Assembly (NCBI GenBank): GCA_903881515.1
Contig: CAIRTN010000192.1
Location: 1 to 43,214 of the forward strand
DNA: 43,214 nucleotides
Source of the DNA: an uncultured Rhodospirillales bacterium
Lineage (GTDB): Bacteria > Pseudomonadota > Alphaproteobacteria > Acetobacterales > Acetobacteraceae
Direction of reading: 5' to 3'
Below the pieces are notes generated by a model. The model saw only the letters and a list, made by a program, of their open reading frames with translations, made no database searches and had not been told where the DNA came from. Below, piece after piece: positions 7,577-15,904 of the stretch. Position 1 is the first letter of the stretch. The number at the start of each line of letters is the position of its first letter. The position numbers and the translations under genes are program-made.

Positions 7577-8338
7577 TTAGAATCCCGATGGCACCACTTT
7601 CTCGTTGCCGATCTGGTCGCGGATCATGTTGGTCACGTTGCGGCCATACTCCAGGGCGACCGACCAGTCGCTGATCTGGCTTGGGATCTGATCCAGCGCT
7701 TTCTTGCACCAGTCCAGCGTCGTCGGATTGAACTGCGCCACATGCGCCGCCAGCGTCCTCGCTTCCTCCAGCAGCCGCTCGCGCGGCACCGCGAAATTGA
7801 CCACGCCCATCTCGACGGCCTCTTCCGCGCCGATCCGCTTGCCGGTCAGGTTCGACCAGCCTGCGTGCTTTCGCCGCACCCGCGTCTGCATCGCAGCCCC
7901 GGCCACGCCCGGATAGATGCCCCAGGTGATCTGCGGAATGCCTATCTCGGCCTCCTCGGCCATGATCGCCAGTTCGGCGAGGTTGATCAGCGTGGTGCCG
8001 GCGCCCAGGCACAGCCCGTTCACCGCGACGATGAAGATCGCCGGATGATTCCGGATGATGGTGCCGATGGTGTCGTACCATTTGTTGCGCACGCTATCGC
8101 CGCGGATCTTCGCCCCGCCGCGCACCCAGGCATTGCGCTCGCGCAGATCGACCCCCGCACAGAACGCGGTGCCATTGCCGGTGATCACGATCACCGAGTG
8201 TTTGCCTCGGCTGTCCTCCAGTAGCGCCTGCAACCGCGCCACCATCGGCGAGCTGAGCGCGTTAAGCTTCTCCGGCCGGTTAAAGGTGATCACGGCATAG
8301 GTGCCGCAATCCTCCATCAGCACCAGGTCATCGTCCAT
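7577..8338 (-). CDS. Crotonase-fold enzyme (enoyl-CoA hydratase/isomerase family), copy 1
   Basis: A 253-residue crotonase. ITFNRPEKLNALSS near the N-terminus, the acyl-CoA oxyanion region FCAGVDLRER and AVNGLCLGAGTTLI are clear family motifs. The two hydratase glutamates fall in the GGG-x-E-L and G-x-P-E segments. Here they read GAGTTLI and GIPQITWGIYPG, so both are replaced (Thr and Gln). The last motif resembles the GLSEINWGIPPG of hydroxycinnamoyl-CoA hydratase-lyases, except for Glu to Gln. Classical water addition is therefore doubtful, and an isomerase, lyase or hydrolase reaction is possible. It shares a long C-terminal pattern (AxHVAQFNP, KKALDxIPSQ) with the crotonase at 10842, so the two are paralogues. 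It is the last gene of the minus-strand operon, with GAGGGG before the ATG. Confidence 0.88.
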   Translation of the reverse strand: MDDDLVLMEDCGTYAVITFNRPEKLNALSSPMVARLQALLEDSRGKHSVIVITGNGTAFCAGVDLRERNAWVRGGAKIRGDSVRNKWYDTIGTIIRNHPAIFIVAVNGLCLGAGTTLINLAELAIMAEEAEIGIPQITWGIYPGVAGAAMQTRVRRKHAGWSNLTGKRIGAEEAVEMGVVNFAVPRERLLEEARTLAAHVAQFNPTTLDWCKKALDQIPSQISDWSVALEYGRNVTNMIRDQIGNEKVVPSGF

Positions 8339-8341
8339 TGC

Positions 8342-8758
8342 TCACCCCTCGCCGGGCGTCAGTGGCCGGAACTTCGGGATCGACAGCTCCTCGGTCGCCG
8401 GCGCGAACACCACTTCGACCCGCATGTCGGCATGCAGACTGTCGTTCGGCACCACCACGTTCGACAGCATCCGCGCCCCCTCGTCGAGGCGGATCATCGC
8501 GACGTTGTAAGGCATCTCGTCGGCAAAACCCTTGTAGTAGACTTGGTGGAACACCACCCAGCTTTCCACCGTGCCGCGCCCCGAAAGCTGCTTCCAGCTC
8601 AGCTTGGCCGACAGGCAATGCGGGCAGACCGGGCCCGGCGGAAAGAACACCGTGCCGCAGGGCTCGCAGGCCTGCGCCACCAGACGCTGCTCGCGCGTGG
8701 CATCCCAGAACGGCCGGTTCCAGTTGTCGATCGCCGGCAATGGTTTGGTATAGGACAT
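8342..8758 (-). CDS. Zn-ribbon/OB-fold DUF35 protein (acyl-CoA aldolase/thiolase partner)
   Basis: The 138-residue protein has an N-terminal rubredoxin-like zinc ribbon with Cys31, Cys34, Cys45 and Cys48 (CEPC and CPHC). An OB-fold half follows (GRGTVESWVVFHQVYYKGF, VAMIRLDEGARML). DUF35 proteins bind CoA and form complexes with thiolase-like proteins. The best studied is the DUF35 part of ChsH2 with the aldolase Ltp2 in steroid side-chain breakdown. The thiolase-fold gene lies 4 bases upstream in the same operon, so the two products almost certainly act as a complex. GGAGG lies 8 bases before the ATG. Confidence 0.9.
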   Translation of the reverse strand: MSYTKPLPAIDNWNRPFWDATREQRLVAQACEPCGTVFFPPGPVCPHCLSAKLSWKQLSGRGTVESWVVFHQVYYKGFADEMPYNVAMIRLDEGARMLSNVVVPNDSLHADMRVEVVFAPATEELSIPKFRPLTPGEG

Positions 8759-8762
8759 GCCA

Positions 8763-9887
8763 CTACCTCCGGATGATGATTGAGCTGGAGATCGGGGTTG
8801 CGCAGATGTACTGCACGATTTCGCAATCCTTGATCTGCCGCTCGCCGCACTCGCCGCGCACCTGCCGTACCGCCTCGGCGATCAGCGCCCAGCCCTGCAT
8901 GTAGCTTTCCGACAGATGCCCGCCATTGGTGTTGGTCGGTAATCGCCGCCCGAGCGCGAGATGGCCTTCGGACACAAATCGTCCGCCCTCGCCGCGTGGA
9001 CAGAACCCCATGCCCTCAAGCGAGAATAGCACGGTGGGCGAGAAATTGTCGTAGATCATCAGCCCGTCGACATCGCTCTGGCTGATCCCGGCGCCTTTGT
9101 AGACCCGGCCCGAGATGTCCTGCAGCGCGTCGTACCAGAAATCGTTCGGCGGCGTGTAGAACGAGGAATCCTCGTAGGTATCGGCGCGCGCGATGGCGCT
9201 GACATAGGCCGGCTTCTGCTTCATGTCCTTCGCGCGATCCGCGGTGGTCATGATCAAGGCCACGGCACCATCGTTGATGATGCAGTAATCTAACAGCCGC
9301 AGCGGCTCGGTGATGTAGCGCGAGGCCTGGTGGTCGGCGATGCTGAACGGCTTGCGCATCACTGCGTTGGGGTTGAGCGCCGCATGGTTGCGGAACGTCA
9401 TCCCGACATGGCCCAGTTGCTCGCTGGTGGTGCCGTAAAGCTCCATATGCCGCCGCGCCATCAGCGCGTGCCGCGCCCCCGGCGAGGTGAAGCCCCACGG
9501 TGCCCAGGGGCCCGGCGCGCCACCGTAGTAATCGCGCACCGAACGCCCGTTATTGCCATAGACCAGGGCAACGCATTTCGCCTGCCCGGTCATCAGCGCC
9601 ACGGTGGCCATCATCACCGAAACCGCGGACATCCGGCCCGAGGATTGCAGCGCCAGACCATAGCGCTGGTTCTTCAGGCCGATCATCTCTGACAGCCGCT
9701 CATAGGACGGGATGCGGCAGACAATCATGCCGTCGATGTCGTCCTTGGTCAGCCCGGCATCGTCGAGCGCCATCTTCAGCGCCTCGATGCCCAACCCGTA
9801 GGAATCGGTTTCCGGGAAATTGCCGTACCGCGAAGTGCCGACGCCGACAAAACATGTCGCGTCGCGCATCTGAGTGTCGTCGATCAC
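8763..9887 (-). CDS. Thiolase-fold protein without thiolase cysteine, Ltp2-like acyl-CoA retro-aldolase candidate
   Basis: This 374-residue protein has the thiolase/SCP-x lipid-transfer fold (GVGTSRYGNFPE at the start, GLTKDDIDGMIV, TNTNGGHLSESYMQGW at the C-terminus). In the segment where thiolases carry Cys-x-x-Gly the sequence reads SSGRMSAVSVMMATVALM, so no nucleophilic Cys is present. The C-terminal motif keeps GGHLSES rather than the thiolase GHPxGxSG. Tyr279 (in MIYDNFSP) and Tyr329 (in SESYMQG) are 50 residues apart. From memory, the two tyrosines reported for the Ltp2 aldolase have the same spacing. With the adjacent DUF35 partner, carbon-carbon cleavage of a beta-hydroxyacyl-CoA is the best guess. 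The start is a GTG preceded by AAGGAGGGG. Confidence 0.85.
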   Translation of the reverse strand: MIDDTQMRDATCFVGVGTSRYGNFPETDSYGLGIEALKMALDDAGLTKDDIDGMIVCRIPSYERLSEMIGLKNQRYGLALQSSGRMSAVSVMMATVALMTGQAKCVALVYGNNGRSVRDYYGGAPGPWAPWGFTSPGARHALMARRHMELYGTTSEQLGHVGMTFRNHAALNPNAVMRKPFSIADHQASRYITEPLRLLDYCIINDGAVALIMTTADRAKDMKQKPAYVSAIARADTYEDSSFYTPPNDFWYDALQDISGRVYKGAGISQSDVDGLMIYDNFSPTVLFSLEGMGFCPRGEGGRFVSEGHLALGRRLPTNTNGGHLSESYMQGWALIAEAVRQVRGECGERQIKDCEIVQYICATPISSSIIIRR

Positions 9888-9902
9888 GCGCCCCTCCTTC
9901 GC

Positions 9903-10820
9903 TCAGCCGTATTTCGGATCAACGGTGGCCTTGCCGCGCACCTTGGTGTCGGCCAGCGTCTCCAGGAATTGCACCACCGCGGTGGCATCCAGCTCGCCGC
10001 GCCCGCTCTTGCTGGTCATCAGGAAAAAGTCGTGGCACAGGCTCGCCATCATCATCGGCACCTTCAGGTTGTGTGCCAGATCCATCGCCAGCGACAGATC
10101 CTTCTCCGCCAGATCGACCGTGAAGCGCGGGGAGTAATCGCCTTCCAGCACCGTCGGGAATCGCTTGGTCATCCGCAGCGACCGGCCGCCGCAATGCTGC
10201 AGGATGTTGAACAGCGTGCCGCCATCCACCCCGGCCTTGCAGCCCAGCACGAACGCCTCGGCGGTCACCAGGGTGACGCCCATCGAGATCACGTTGTTGA
10301 CCAGCTTGATCGTGCTGCCGGCGCCACGGCTGCCGGCGAAATGCATCGAGCTGCTCAGCAACTCCAGCAACGGCCGGATCGAAGCCAGCTCGTGCTCCTC
10401 GGCGCCGATGATCAGGGTCAGCGAGCCTTTCAGCGAGTCGAACTTGCCACCGCTGACCGGGGTGTCGACATAGGTGATGCCCTTCTCCGCCAGCGCCGCC
10501 GACACGGCTTTCGAGGTGTCGGAATCCACTGTGCTGAGATCGATGATGATGGTGCCCGGCTGCGCATGGTCGATCACCCCGCCCGGCCCGGTGAACACTT
10601 TGCGCACGATGGCCGGGTTCGGCAGGCTCGCCGCGATCACCTTGTTGCCGGCGGCAAGCTCCGCCAGCGAGGCTGCCGTAGCACCCAGTGCGGCAATCTC
10701 GGCGGCCTTCGCCGGATCGCTGTCATTGACCGTCAGATCGTAGCCACCCGACTTGATGATATGGCGGCACATGTTGCCGCCCATGACGCCAAGACCGATA
10801 AAGCCTAGTTTCTCACTCAT
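9903..10820 (-). CDS. 3-hydroxyisobutyrate dehydrogenase-like NAD(P)-dependent oxidoreductase
   Basis: The 305-residue beta-hydroxyacid dehydrogenase opens with the dinucleotide motif GFIGLGVMGGNM (Gly9-x-Gly11-x-x-Gly14). The substrate motif DTPVSGG lies around residue 118, and the catalytic Lys is in STIKLVNN. Family members oxidise 3-hydroxyisobutyrate, tartronate semialdehyde or related 3-hydroxy acids, or reduce imines. AEKDLSLAMDLA in the C-terminal helical domain is also typical. It sits inside the ten-gene minus-strand operon, between a crotonase and the thiolase-like gene, so its substrate is probably a pathway intermediate or cleavage product. The start has a good AGGAAAT leader. 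Confidence 0.88.
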   Translation of the reverse strand: MSEKLGFIGLGVMGGNMCRHIIKSGGYDLTVNDSDPAKAAEIAALGATAASLAELAAGNKVIAASLPNPAIVRKVFTGPGGVIDHAQPGTIIIDLSTVDSDTSKAVSAALAEKGITYVDTPVSGGKFDSLKGSLTLIIGAEEHELASIRPLLELLSSSMHFAGSRGAGSTIKLVNNVISMGVTLVTAEAFVLGCKAGVDGGTLFNILQHCGGRSLRMTKRFPTVLEGDYSPRFTVDLAEKDLSLAMDLAHNLKVPMMMASLCHDFFLMTSKSGRGELDATAVVQFLETLADTKVRGKATVDPKYG

Positions 10821-10841
10821 ATTTCCTGCTCCCGCGTCGGG

Positions 10842-11606
10842 TTAGAATTTTTTCGGCGTGACGTTTTCACGCCCGATCTTGTTCTGGATGACGGTGGTGA
10901 CGACGCGGCCGTAATCCAGCGCGGCCGTCCAGTCGGACACCTGCGAGGGAATGTCATCAAGCGCCTTCTTGCTGTAATCCAGCGTCACCGGATTGAACTG
11001 CGCGACATGTTTGGCCAGCGCGTGCGCCTCTTCCATCAGCGCCTCCTTCGGCACCGCCCGGTTCACCAGGCCCCATTTCGCTGCCGTCCGCCCGTCGATC
11101 AGCTTGCCGGTCAGGATCATCCACGAGGCGTGCTTGCGCAGAATGCGCAGCTGCGTCGTCGGCCCCGCCACCGTCGGATACGAGGCGAAAGTGACCTCCG
11201 GTGTGCCGATCTGCGCATCCTCGGCGGCGATCGCGAGGTCGCACACATTGATCAGCGCCACGCCGCCGCCGAGCGCATGGCCGTTCACCGCGGCGATGAA
11301 CACCATCGGGTGCTTGCGGATGGTCTCGATCGTCTCGACCCAGCTATGGCCCTGCCGCGAATACTCCGCCGGCGGCGGCTCGCCGCTTTGCAGCCGCTCG
11401 CGGCGTTCCTTCAGGTCGATCCCCGAACAGAACGCGGCGCCCGCCCCGGTGATGATCGCCACCGCGAATTTGCCCAGGCACTGCTTCAGCACGTCCTGCA
11501 ACTGCATCTGTGCCGCGGTGTTCATCGCGTTGCGCTTGTCCGGGCGGTTCAGCGTGATGCAGGCATACCCCCCGCAATCTTCCAGGATGACAAACGGCTC
11601 AGACAT
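10842..11606 (-). CDS. Crotonase-fold enzyme (enoyl-CoA hydratase/isomerase family), copy 2
   Basis: This is a 254-residue crotonase starting at the ATG at 11606, which lies within the 3' end of the upstream FAD gene (8-base overlap). The frame is open further upstream, but that part only mirrors the FAD gene. ITLNRPDKRNAMN, FCSGIDLKERRE and AVNGHALGGGVALI define the CoA site. Of the two hydratase glutamates, the first is replaced (GGGVALI) and the second is kept (GTPEVTFASYP). It is clearly a paralogue of the crotonase at 7577. The pair flank the dehydrogenase, thiolase-fold and DUF35 genes, so the two may act on successive intermediates or on different isomers. Confidence 0.9.
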   Translation of the reverse strand: MSEPFVILEDCGGYACITLNRPDKRNAMNTAAQMQLQDVLKQCLGKFAVAIITGAGAAFCSGIDLKERRERLQSGEPPPAEYSRQGHSWVETIETIRKHPMVFIAAVNGHALGGGVALINVCDLAIAAEDAQIGTPEVTFASYPTVAGPTTQLRILRKHASWMILTGKLIDGRTAAKWGLVNRAVPKEALMEEAHALAKHVAQFNPVTLDYSKKALDDIPSQVSDWTAALDYGRVVTTVIQNKIGRENVTPKKF

Positions 11607-13209
11607 CTTGCAGGTCCTTACTGGCGCGAGAGGGTTGGCAGGCAGCGTTGCGGCCGGCCAATCGGCCGAAGGTGATGCCTTCCGCCAGATTGCCGCCGCC
11701 CTGATAGGCAAACAGGAACACCGAGGAGATTTCGCCCGCGCTGTACAGTCGCGGGATAGGCACATCGTCCCAATCGAGCACTTCGCGCTGCGCGTTGGCG
11801 CGCACGCCGCCCTTGGTGTTCGGCCCGCCCGGATACAGTGGCATTGCGTAATAAGGCGGCTTGTCGACCGGGCCCATGCTGGATGTCTCGCGCGCGAACG
11901 CCGCGTCATGCCCGGCAGCGCAGTACTCGTTCCAGCGCGCGACGGTCTCCGCCACGGTCGCTGCATCCATGCGGCCGTGATCGTCGGGATGCGTGCTGAT
12001 CCGGGCTGCGAGCTCTTCCAGCGTATCGGCCTGAAGCACCCAGCCTTTGCTGACCGCCCTCTGATTGTCGGCGCCCCAATCGATGCCGTTATAGGCCGCC
12101 GAATTGAGCCGCACGAGCGGGCCGGCCGACATCAGCTTCTGATCGAAGATCATCCATGAGGGAATGCGCGGATAGCTCATCGTGAGCGTGTCGAACAGTA
12201 AGGCTTCCTTGTAGAAAATATAGCGGCTGGGGTCCTTGGTGATGCGCCGCTCAGAGGCGTAGCGCGCACCATAACTGTCGACGACGATCTCGTTCGGCTT
12301 GCCAACGCTTGAGGTATTCAGCCCGACCTTCAACCCATGCCGCCGCTCCGGCACCGCGCAGATCACCCGGCCGGCAACGCTGCCGACACGCGACAGGCCG
12401 GCGCCGATCTTCATCGCCATGCGGATGCCGTCGCCGGTGTTCTCGCTGGAACCGTAGAACGCCCAGCCCTCGATCCCTGGCCCGTCGAGGAACGCCTTGC
12501 GCATATGCGCGTTGTATTCGTAGCCGCCCGAGGTCAGCACCACGCCACGGCGCGCGCGATACAGCACCGTCTCGCCGTCGCACTCGGCCAGCACGCCGGT
12601 GACTTCGCCGTTTTCCATCACGAATTCGGCCGCCCTGGTGCCGTAGCGGATATCGATGCCGCGCGCCTGCAAGCCAGTCATCAGGCAGGCATGGAACGCC
12701 TCGCCCGATTCCTTCTGCGATTTGTCGGCATTGAGCGTGACTGCGAACTGCGTGGCTTCGTCCTCGGTGCCGGAATAGGTGCTTTTCACCACGGCGTAGC
12801 CCGACTGTGCCGCGCCGGGAAAATGCGGGAAAGCGGCGCTCGCCAGCTTCACCGTGCGGTAGTCCGGATCGAGGCCGCGCATGAACGCTTCGTTTTCCGG
12901 GCTCAGCTTCGCCCAGAGTTCGGCGATCTCGTCAGCGAACTTGGTCTGCTCGCCTTCGATCTTGTTCGGCAGGTCGTCGCCGGAGAACATTGCTTTCGCA
13001 TAGGATTTCAGCGCCGCGAAATTGCCGCCCGGCTCCGGGCTGTGATAGCCGCCGCCGCTCATCCGCGTGTTGGAGTAATGCCGGTCACGGGGCTGCTTCT
13101 CCAGCGCGATCACCGATGCCCCGGCGTCATGCGCCTCGATCGCCGCACAGCTTCCCGCGGCGCCCAGACCAATCACCACGACATCGGCCTCGAAGCTACG
13201 CACCGCCAT
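11599..13209 (-). CDS. FAD-dependent oxidoreductase of the fumarate reductase/3-ketosteroid dehydrogenase type
   Basis: The 536-residue flavoprotein begins with a Rossmann FAD motif, VVVIGLGAAGSCAAIEA, with Glu at the end of the second strand (IALEKQ). A SGGGYH turn follows. The C-terminal FAD-closing motif is LYSAGEISSVFLFAYQGGGNLAEGITFGRLAGRNA. The middle GVVLTSGGYEYN is typical of fumarate-reductase-like flavoproteins, which desaturate or reduce ring or chain carbons next to a carbonyl. There is no signal peptide or heme site, so it is cytoplasmic. Position in the operon suggests a desaturation step on the CoA-activated or free acid substrate. The product is probably a dehydrogenase, but the direction cannot be read from sequence. 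Confidence 0.88.
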   Translation of the reverse strand: MAVRSFEADVVVIGLGAAGSCAAIEAHDAGASVIALEKQPRDRHYSNTRMSGGGYHSPEPGGNFAALKSYAKAMFSGDDLPNKIEGEQTKFADEIAELWAKLSPENEAFMRGLDPDYRTVKLASAAFPHFPGAAQSGYAVVKSTYSGTEDEATQFAVTLNADKSQKESGEAFHACLMTGLQARGIDIRYGTRAAEFVMENGEVTGVLAECDGETVLYRARRGVVLTSGGYEYNAHMRKAFLDGPGIEGWAFYGSSENTGDGIRMAMKIGAGLSRVGSVAGRVICAVPERRHGLKVGLNTSSVGKPNEIVVDSYGARYASERRITKDPSRYIFYKEALLFDTLTMSYPRIPSWMIFDQKLMSAGPLVRLNSAAYNGIDWGADNQRAVSKGWVLQADTLEELAARISTHPDDHGRMDAATVAETVARWNEYCAAGHDAAFARETSSMGPVDKPPYYAMPLYPGGPNTKGGVRANAQREVLDWDDVPIPRLYSAGEISSVFLFAYQGGGNLAEGITFGRLAGRNAACQPSRASKDLQDV

Positions 13210-13211
13210 GC

Positions 13212-14537
13212 TCAGAGCCTGACCACGCCGACGCCGTCTTCGAATTCGATTTTGGTGCCGAAGGGTTCGGACAGTTCGGCGAGATAGTCGATGATCCGCT
13301 TGGCGTCCTCGCCGGTCTGCAGCCCCGGCAGGCCGCGCACCAGGTTATTGTCCTTCAGGTGCACCGCCGGGTAGATCCGCATCTCCAGCAGCTTGCCGTT
13401 CTCGTCGAACCTGCAGACCGGCACGATCACCGCCAGCACCTTGCCGGTGTTGTAGCCGCCAACCGGATGCGTCGGGATCGGCAGCTTCGACAGGTTCTCG
13501 TGAACCAGGGAGTCGGCCGTGGTGAACTCGGCCTTCCCCGTTGCGGGATTGCGGCCCTGTACCCAGTAATATTCCCACAGCGGCCGCGTCTTAGAGTTGC
13601 CGTCCTTGAACAGATCGCCCGGGTCGTAAAGGATCGGCTTGCCCTTGTAGATCTCCACGCCGCGCAGCAGCGAATGCGCACCCTCGGCCATGAAGATGTC
13701 GGCGCCGGCGTCGATGCATTGGTGGGCGAGATCGCGGATGAACTGCGGCGGGATTGCCAGGCCGCCCACCGCGTCGCGTTCGTGATTATGCACGTGGAAC
13801 ATCACGTAATCCGCCCGCTCGCGCGCGGCCTTGATCGCGTTGATATTCGCCTGCACGTCCGACGGATCGGCAATCACCGCCGCCGATGGATCGGCCACCA
13901 CGCGATAGCGCGTTACCGTGTTGTGCAGCCCGGGCGGGCTGACCATCAGATCGTCGCCTACTTCGGTGATCCACCAGCCCATGCGCCGCACGTCGGCGCG
14001 CAGTGCCTCGGCGCCGGCGGCGTCCAGCAGATAGATCTGCCGGATCTGGTTCACGCCGGGCCGGCCGCGATCATCGCGGATCGGGTCTGCGGCGCGCGCC
14101 CAGTCCGCCGTCGATGTGCTGGACGAGACCAGCGCGACGCGGCCCTTGCCGGTTTCCAGATACGCCGGGCGGCGCGATTCCTTCAGCGACATCCCGGTGC
14201 CGGCATAGGGCAATCCGGCCTGTTTCAGATTTGCCCAGGTCGCGTAGAGCCCGCCATACATGTAGTCCATGCTGTGGTTCGAGGCGTGCGAGACCAGATT
14301 GAAGCCGGCCCATTTAAGCTCCTCGCCGAAGGTCGACGGGGTGCGGATCCAGGTCCAGCCGGACTCGGCGGCGGGGAACACCTCGGGCTGATCGCCCTCG
14401 GCGATGGTGCCCTCAAGATGGCTGAAGCCGACATCCGCGGCGCGGATCACCTTCACCAGATCGAGGAACCGGTTGTCCTCGCAGACAGAAAAACGGCGGT
14501 TGACGATGCAACCGCCGGACAGGGCAAAAGTGATCAT
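13212..14537 (-). CDS. CapA family (poly-gamma-glutamate synthesis type) metallophosphatase-like protein
   Basis: This 441-residue protein has the CapA/PgsA domain. The motifs are HLEGTIAEG near residue 40, SHASNHSMDYMYGGLYAT near 85-100, HVHNHERDA with a probable metal-binding His pair, and HSLLRGVEIYKGKPILYDPGDLF near the end. Family members normally begin with a GD metal ligand in the first strand (Gly-Asp before an Arg-rich turn). Here that position reads SGGCIVNRRFS, so the Asp appears replaced by Gly. There is no signal peptide. CapA is named for capsule synthesis, but this gene lies inside a catabolic operon with GAGG before the ATG, so a hydrolytic step on the pathway substrate is more likely. 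Its start overlaps the PrpD gene stop (ATGA). Confidence 0.82.
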   Translation of the reverse strand: MITFALSGGCIVNRRFSVCEDNRFLDLVKVIRAADVGFSHLEGTIAEGDQPEVFPAAESGWTWIRTPSTFGEELKWAGFNLVSHASNHSMDYMYGGLYATWANLKQAGLPYAGTGMSLKESRRPAYLETGKGRVALVSSSTSTADWARAADPIRDDRGRPGVNQIRQIYLLDAAGAEALRADVRRMGWWITEVGDDLMVSPPGLHNTVTRYRVVADPSAAVIADPSDVQANINAIKAARERADYVMFHVHNHERDAVGGLAIPPQFIRDLAHQCIDAGADIFMAEGAHSLLRGVEIYKGKPILYDPGDLFKDGNSKTRPLWEYYWVQGRNPATGKAEFTTADSLVHENLSKLPIPTHPVGGYNTGKVLAVIVPVCRFDENGKLLEMRIYPAVHLKDNNLVRGLPGLQTGEDAKRIIDYLAELSEPFGTKIEFEDGVGVVRL

Positions 14538-15904
14538 GGCGTAACCTCGGCTTTTTCGTTGCTCTGGCCAGCGGCCAGCACTTCCATCACATCGTTTACA
14601 TCACAGCGCTCGAACGACAGCAGGCGCTGCGCCAGCGCCGCCGCAGCGGGGGCATCGAAGCGGTCAGCAACGCAGTCGGCGAATTTGCGATGCATGTAGC
14701 TGGGGTAGTCCGCGGTATCGCGGCCGAGCGCGTCGGCCAGGCGCACCGAAAACTGCTCGCCGCGTGTCGTGGTCACCGCGATTTCGCAGCCCTGTGCCAG
14801 GCCGCTATCCCCGCCCGGCAGATCCACCACCTCGGTGCGCGCGATCATCGATTGCAGGTCCGCGCGCGCGATCGCGTCATCACTGAAATGCCGCAGCCCC
14901 ACCGCGCCATCGGCCAAAGCAGCCGCCACGGTGAACTGCACGCTGAACTTGGCCGCCAGCGATTCCGCCACCACTGGCCGATCGACATGTGGCCTCCGGC
15001 GCGCATTCAGGCCGATGCGCACGCTGGCGATCTCCGAGGCGGTCAGCCCATGCTCCGCACGCAAGGACAGTGCCGCGTCGATCGGCGCATGGGTGCTGCC
15101 GCAACAGCCGTATTTCTTGAACTTCAGCGCCGAGCGCATCAGTTCGAACCCGTTGCCCAACTCGTCCAGCGCCTCTGCCCGGTACTGGCCCGGCCCGTTA
15201 TAGACGTTGAGGAACCCCTGCCTGCCCTCCAGCGCATCGGCCGAAGCGGTCGCCCCCTCGGCGGCCAGCAGCGCGCAGAACACGCCGCGGCGGGCGGCCT
15301 CGCCCACCTGCAACGGCTTGGCCATGGTGCCAAAATTGGCCTTCACCCCGGAGGCCATCGAGGCCGCCAGGCTCAACGCCACCATCGCCTGCCGTGCGTC
15401 GAGACCGAGGATGCGCGCACAGGCGGCGGCGGCGCCGAAGGTGCCAATGGTCGCCGTCGGGTGCCAGCCCTTCTCGTAATGGGCGAAATTCACCGCCTTC
15501 GAGATCGCCATCATCACCTCGAAGCCGATCACATAGGCATCCAGCACCGCGGCACCATCGCGCCGTCCGACCTGCCCCAGCGCCAGGATCGCCGGCAGCA
15601 CGGGCACCGATGGATGGCCGCCGAGCACCATGTTGCTGTCGTCGTAATCCAGCGCATGGCCAATCGTCGCGTTGGCCAAAGCCACCTCGGCCGGCGCACT
15701 GCGAAATCCATGCCCGATCACCGTCGCCTCGCCGCCGCGGCCGATCTGCCGCACGATCAGGCGCGAGACCGGCTCATCCAGCCCGGCAATCGTGACGCCG
15801 ACATAGTCAAGCAGCGCGAGTTTCGCGCGCTCCGTCACCTCGGCGGGAATGGATCCGGCCGGCGTCGCCGCGACATACTGCGCGACGCGCTCCAGCCGGT
15901 TCAC
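14534..15904 (-). CDS. MmgE/PrpD family protein
   Basis: This 456-residue member of the MmgE/PrpD fold includes 2-methylcitrate dehydratase, cis-aconitate decarboxylase and iminodisuccinate epimerase among its relatives. LLDYVGVTIAGLDEPVS, the conserved NATIGHALDYDDSN (His-Ala-x-Asp-x-Asp-Asp active-site loop), GWHPTATIGTFGAAAACARILGL and KKYGCCGSTHAPIDA are all present. It is full length. The start is a GTG that overlaps the CoA-transferase stop by 4 bases, so it would be translationally coupled to a gene that carries a premature stop. No other propionate-pathway gene is nearby, so a methylcitrate role is unlikely. A dehydratase or decarboxylase step on the cluster's substrate fits better. 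Confidence 0.9.
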   Translation of the reverse strand: MNRLERVAQYVAATPAGSIPAEVTERAKLALLDYVGVTIAGLDEPVSRLIVRQIGRGGEATVIGHGFRSAPAEVALANATIGHALDYDDSNMVLGGHPSVPVLPAILALGQVGRRDGAAVLDAYVIGFEVMMAISKAVNFAHYEKGWHPTATIGTFGAAAACARILGLDARQAMVALSLAASMASGVKANFGTMAKPLQVGEAARRGVFCALLAAEGATASADALEGRQGFLNVYNGPGQYRAEALDELGNGFELMRSALKFKKYGCCGSTHAPIDAALSLRAEHGLTASEIASVRIGLNARRRPHVDRPVVAESLAAKFSVQFTVAAALADGAVGLRHFSDDAIARADLQSMIARTEVVDLPGGDSGLAQGCEIAVTTTRGEQFSVRLADALGRDTADYPSYMHRKFADCVADRFDAPAAAALAQRLLSFERCDVNDVMEVLAAGQSNEKAEVTP

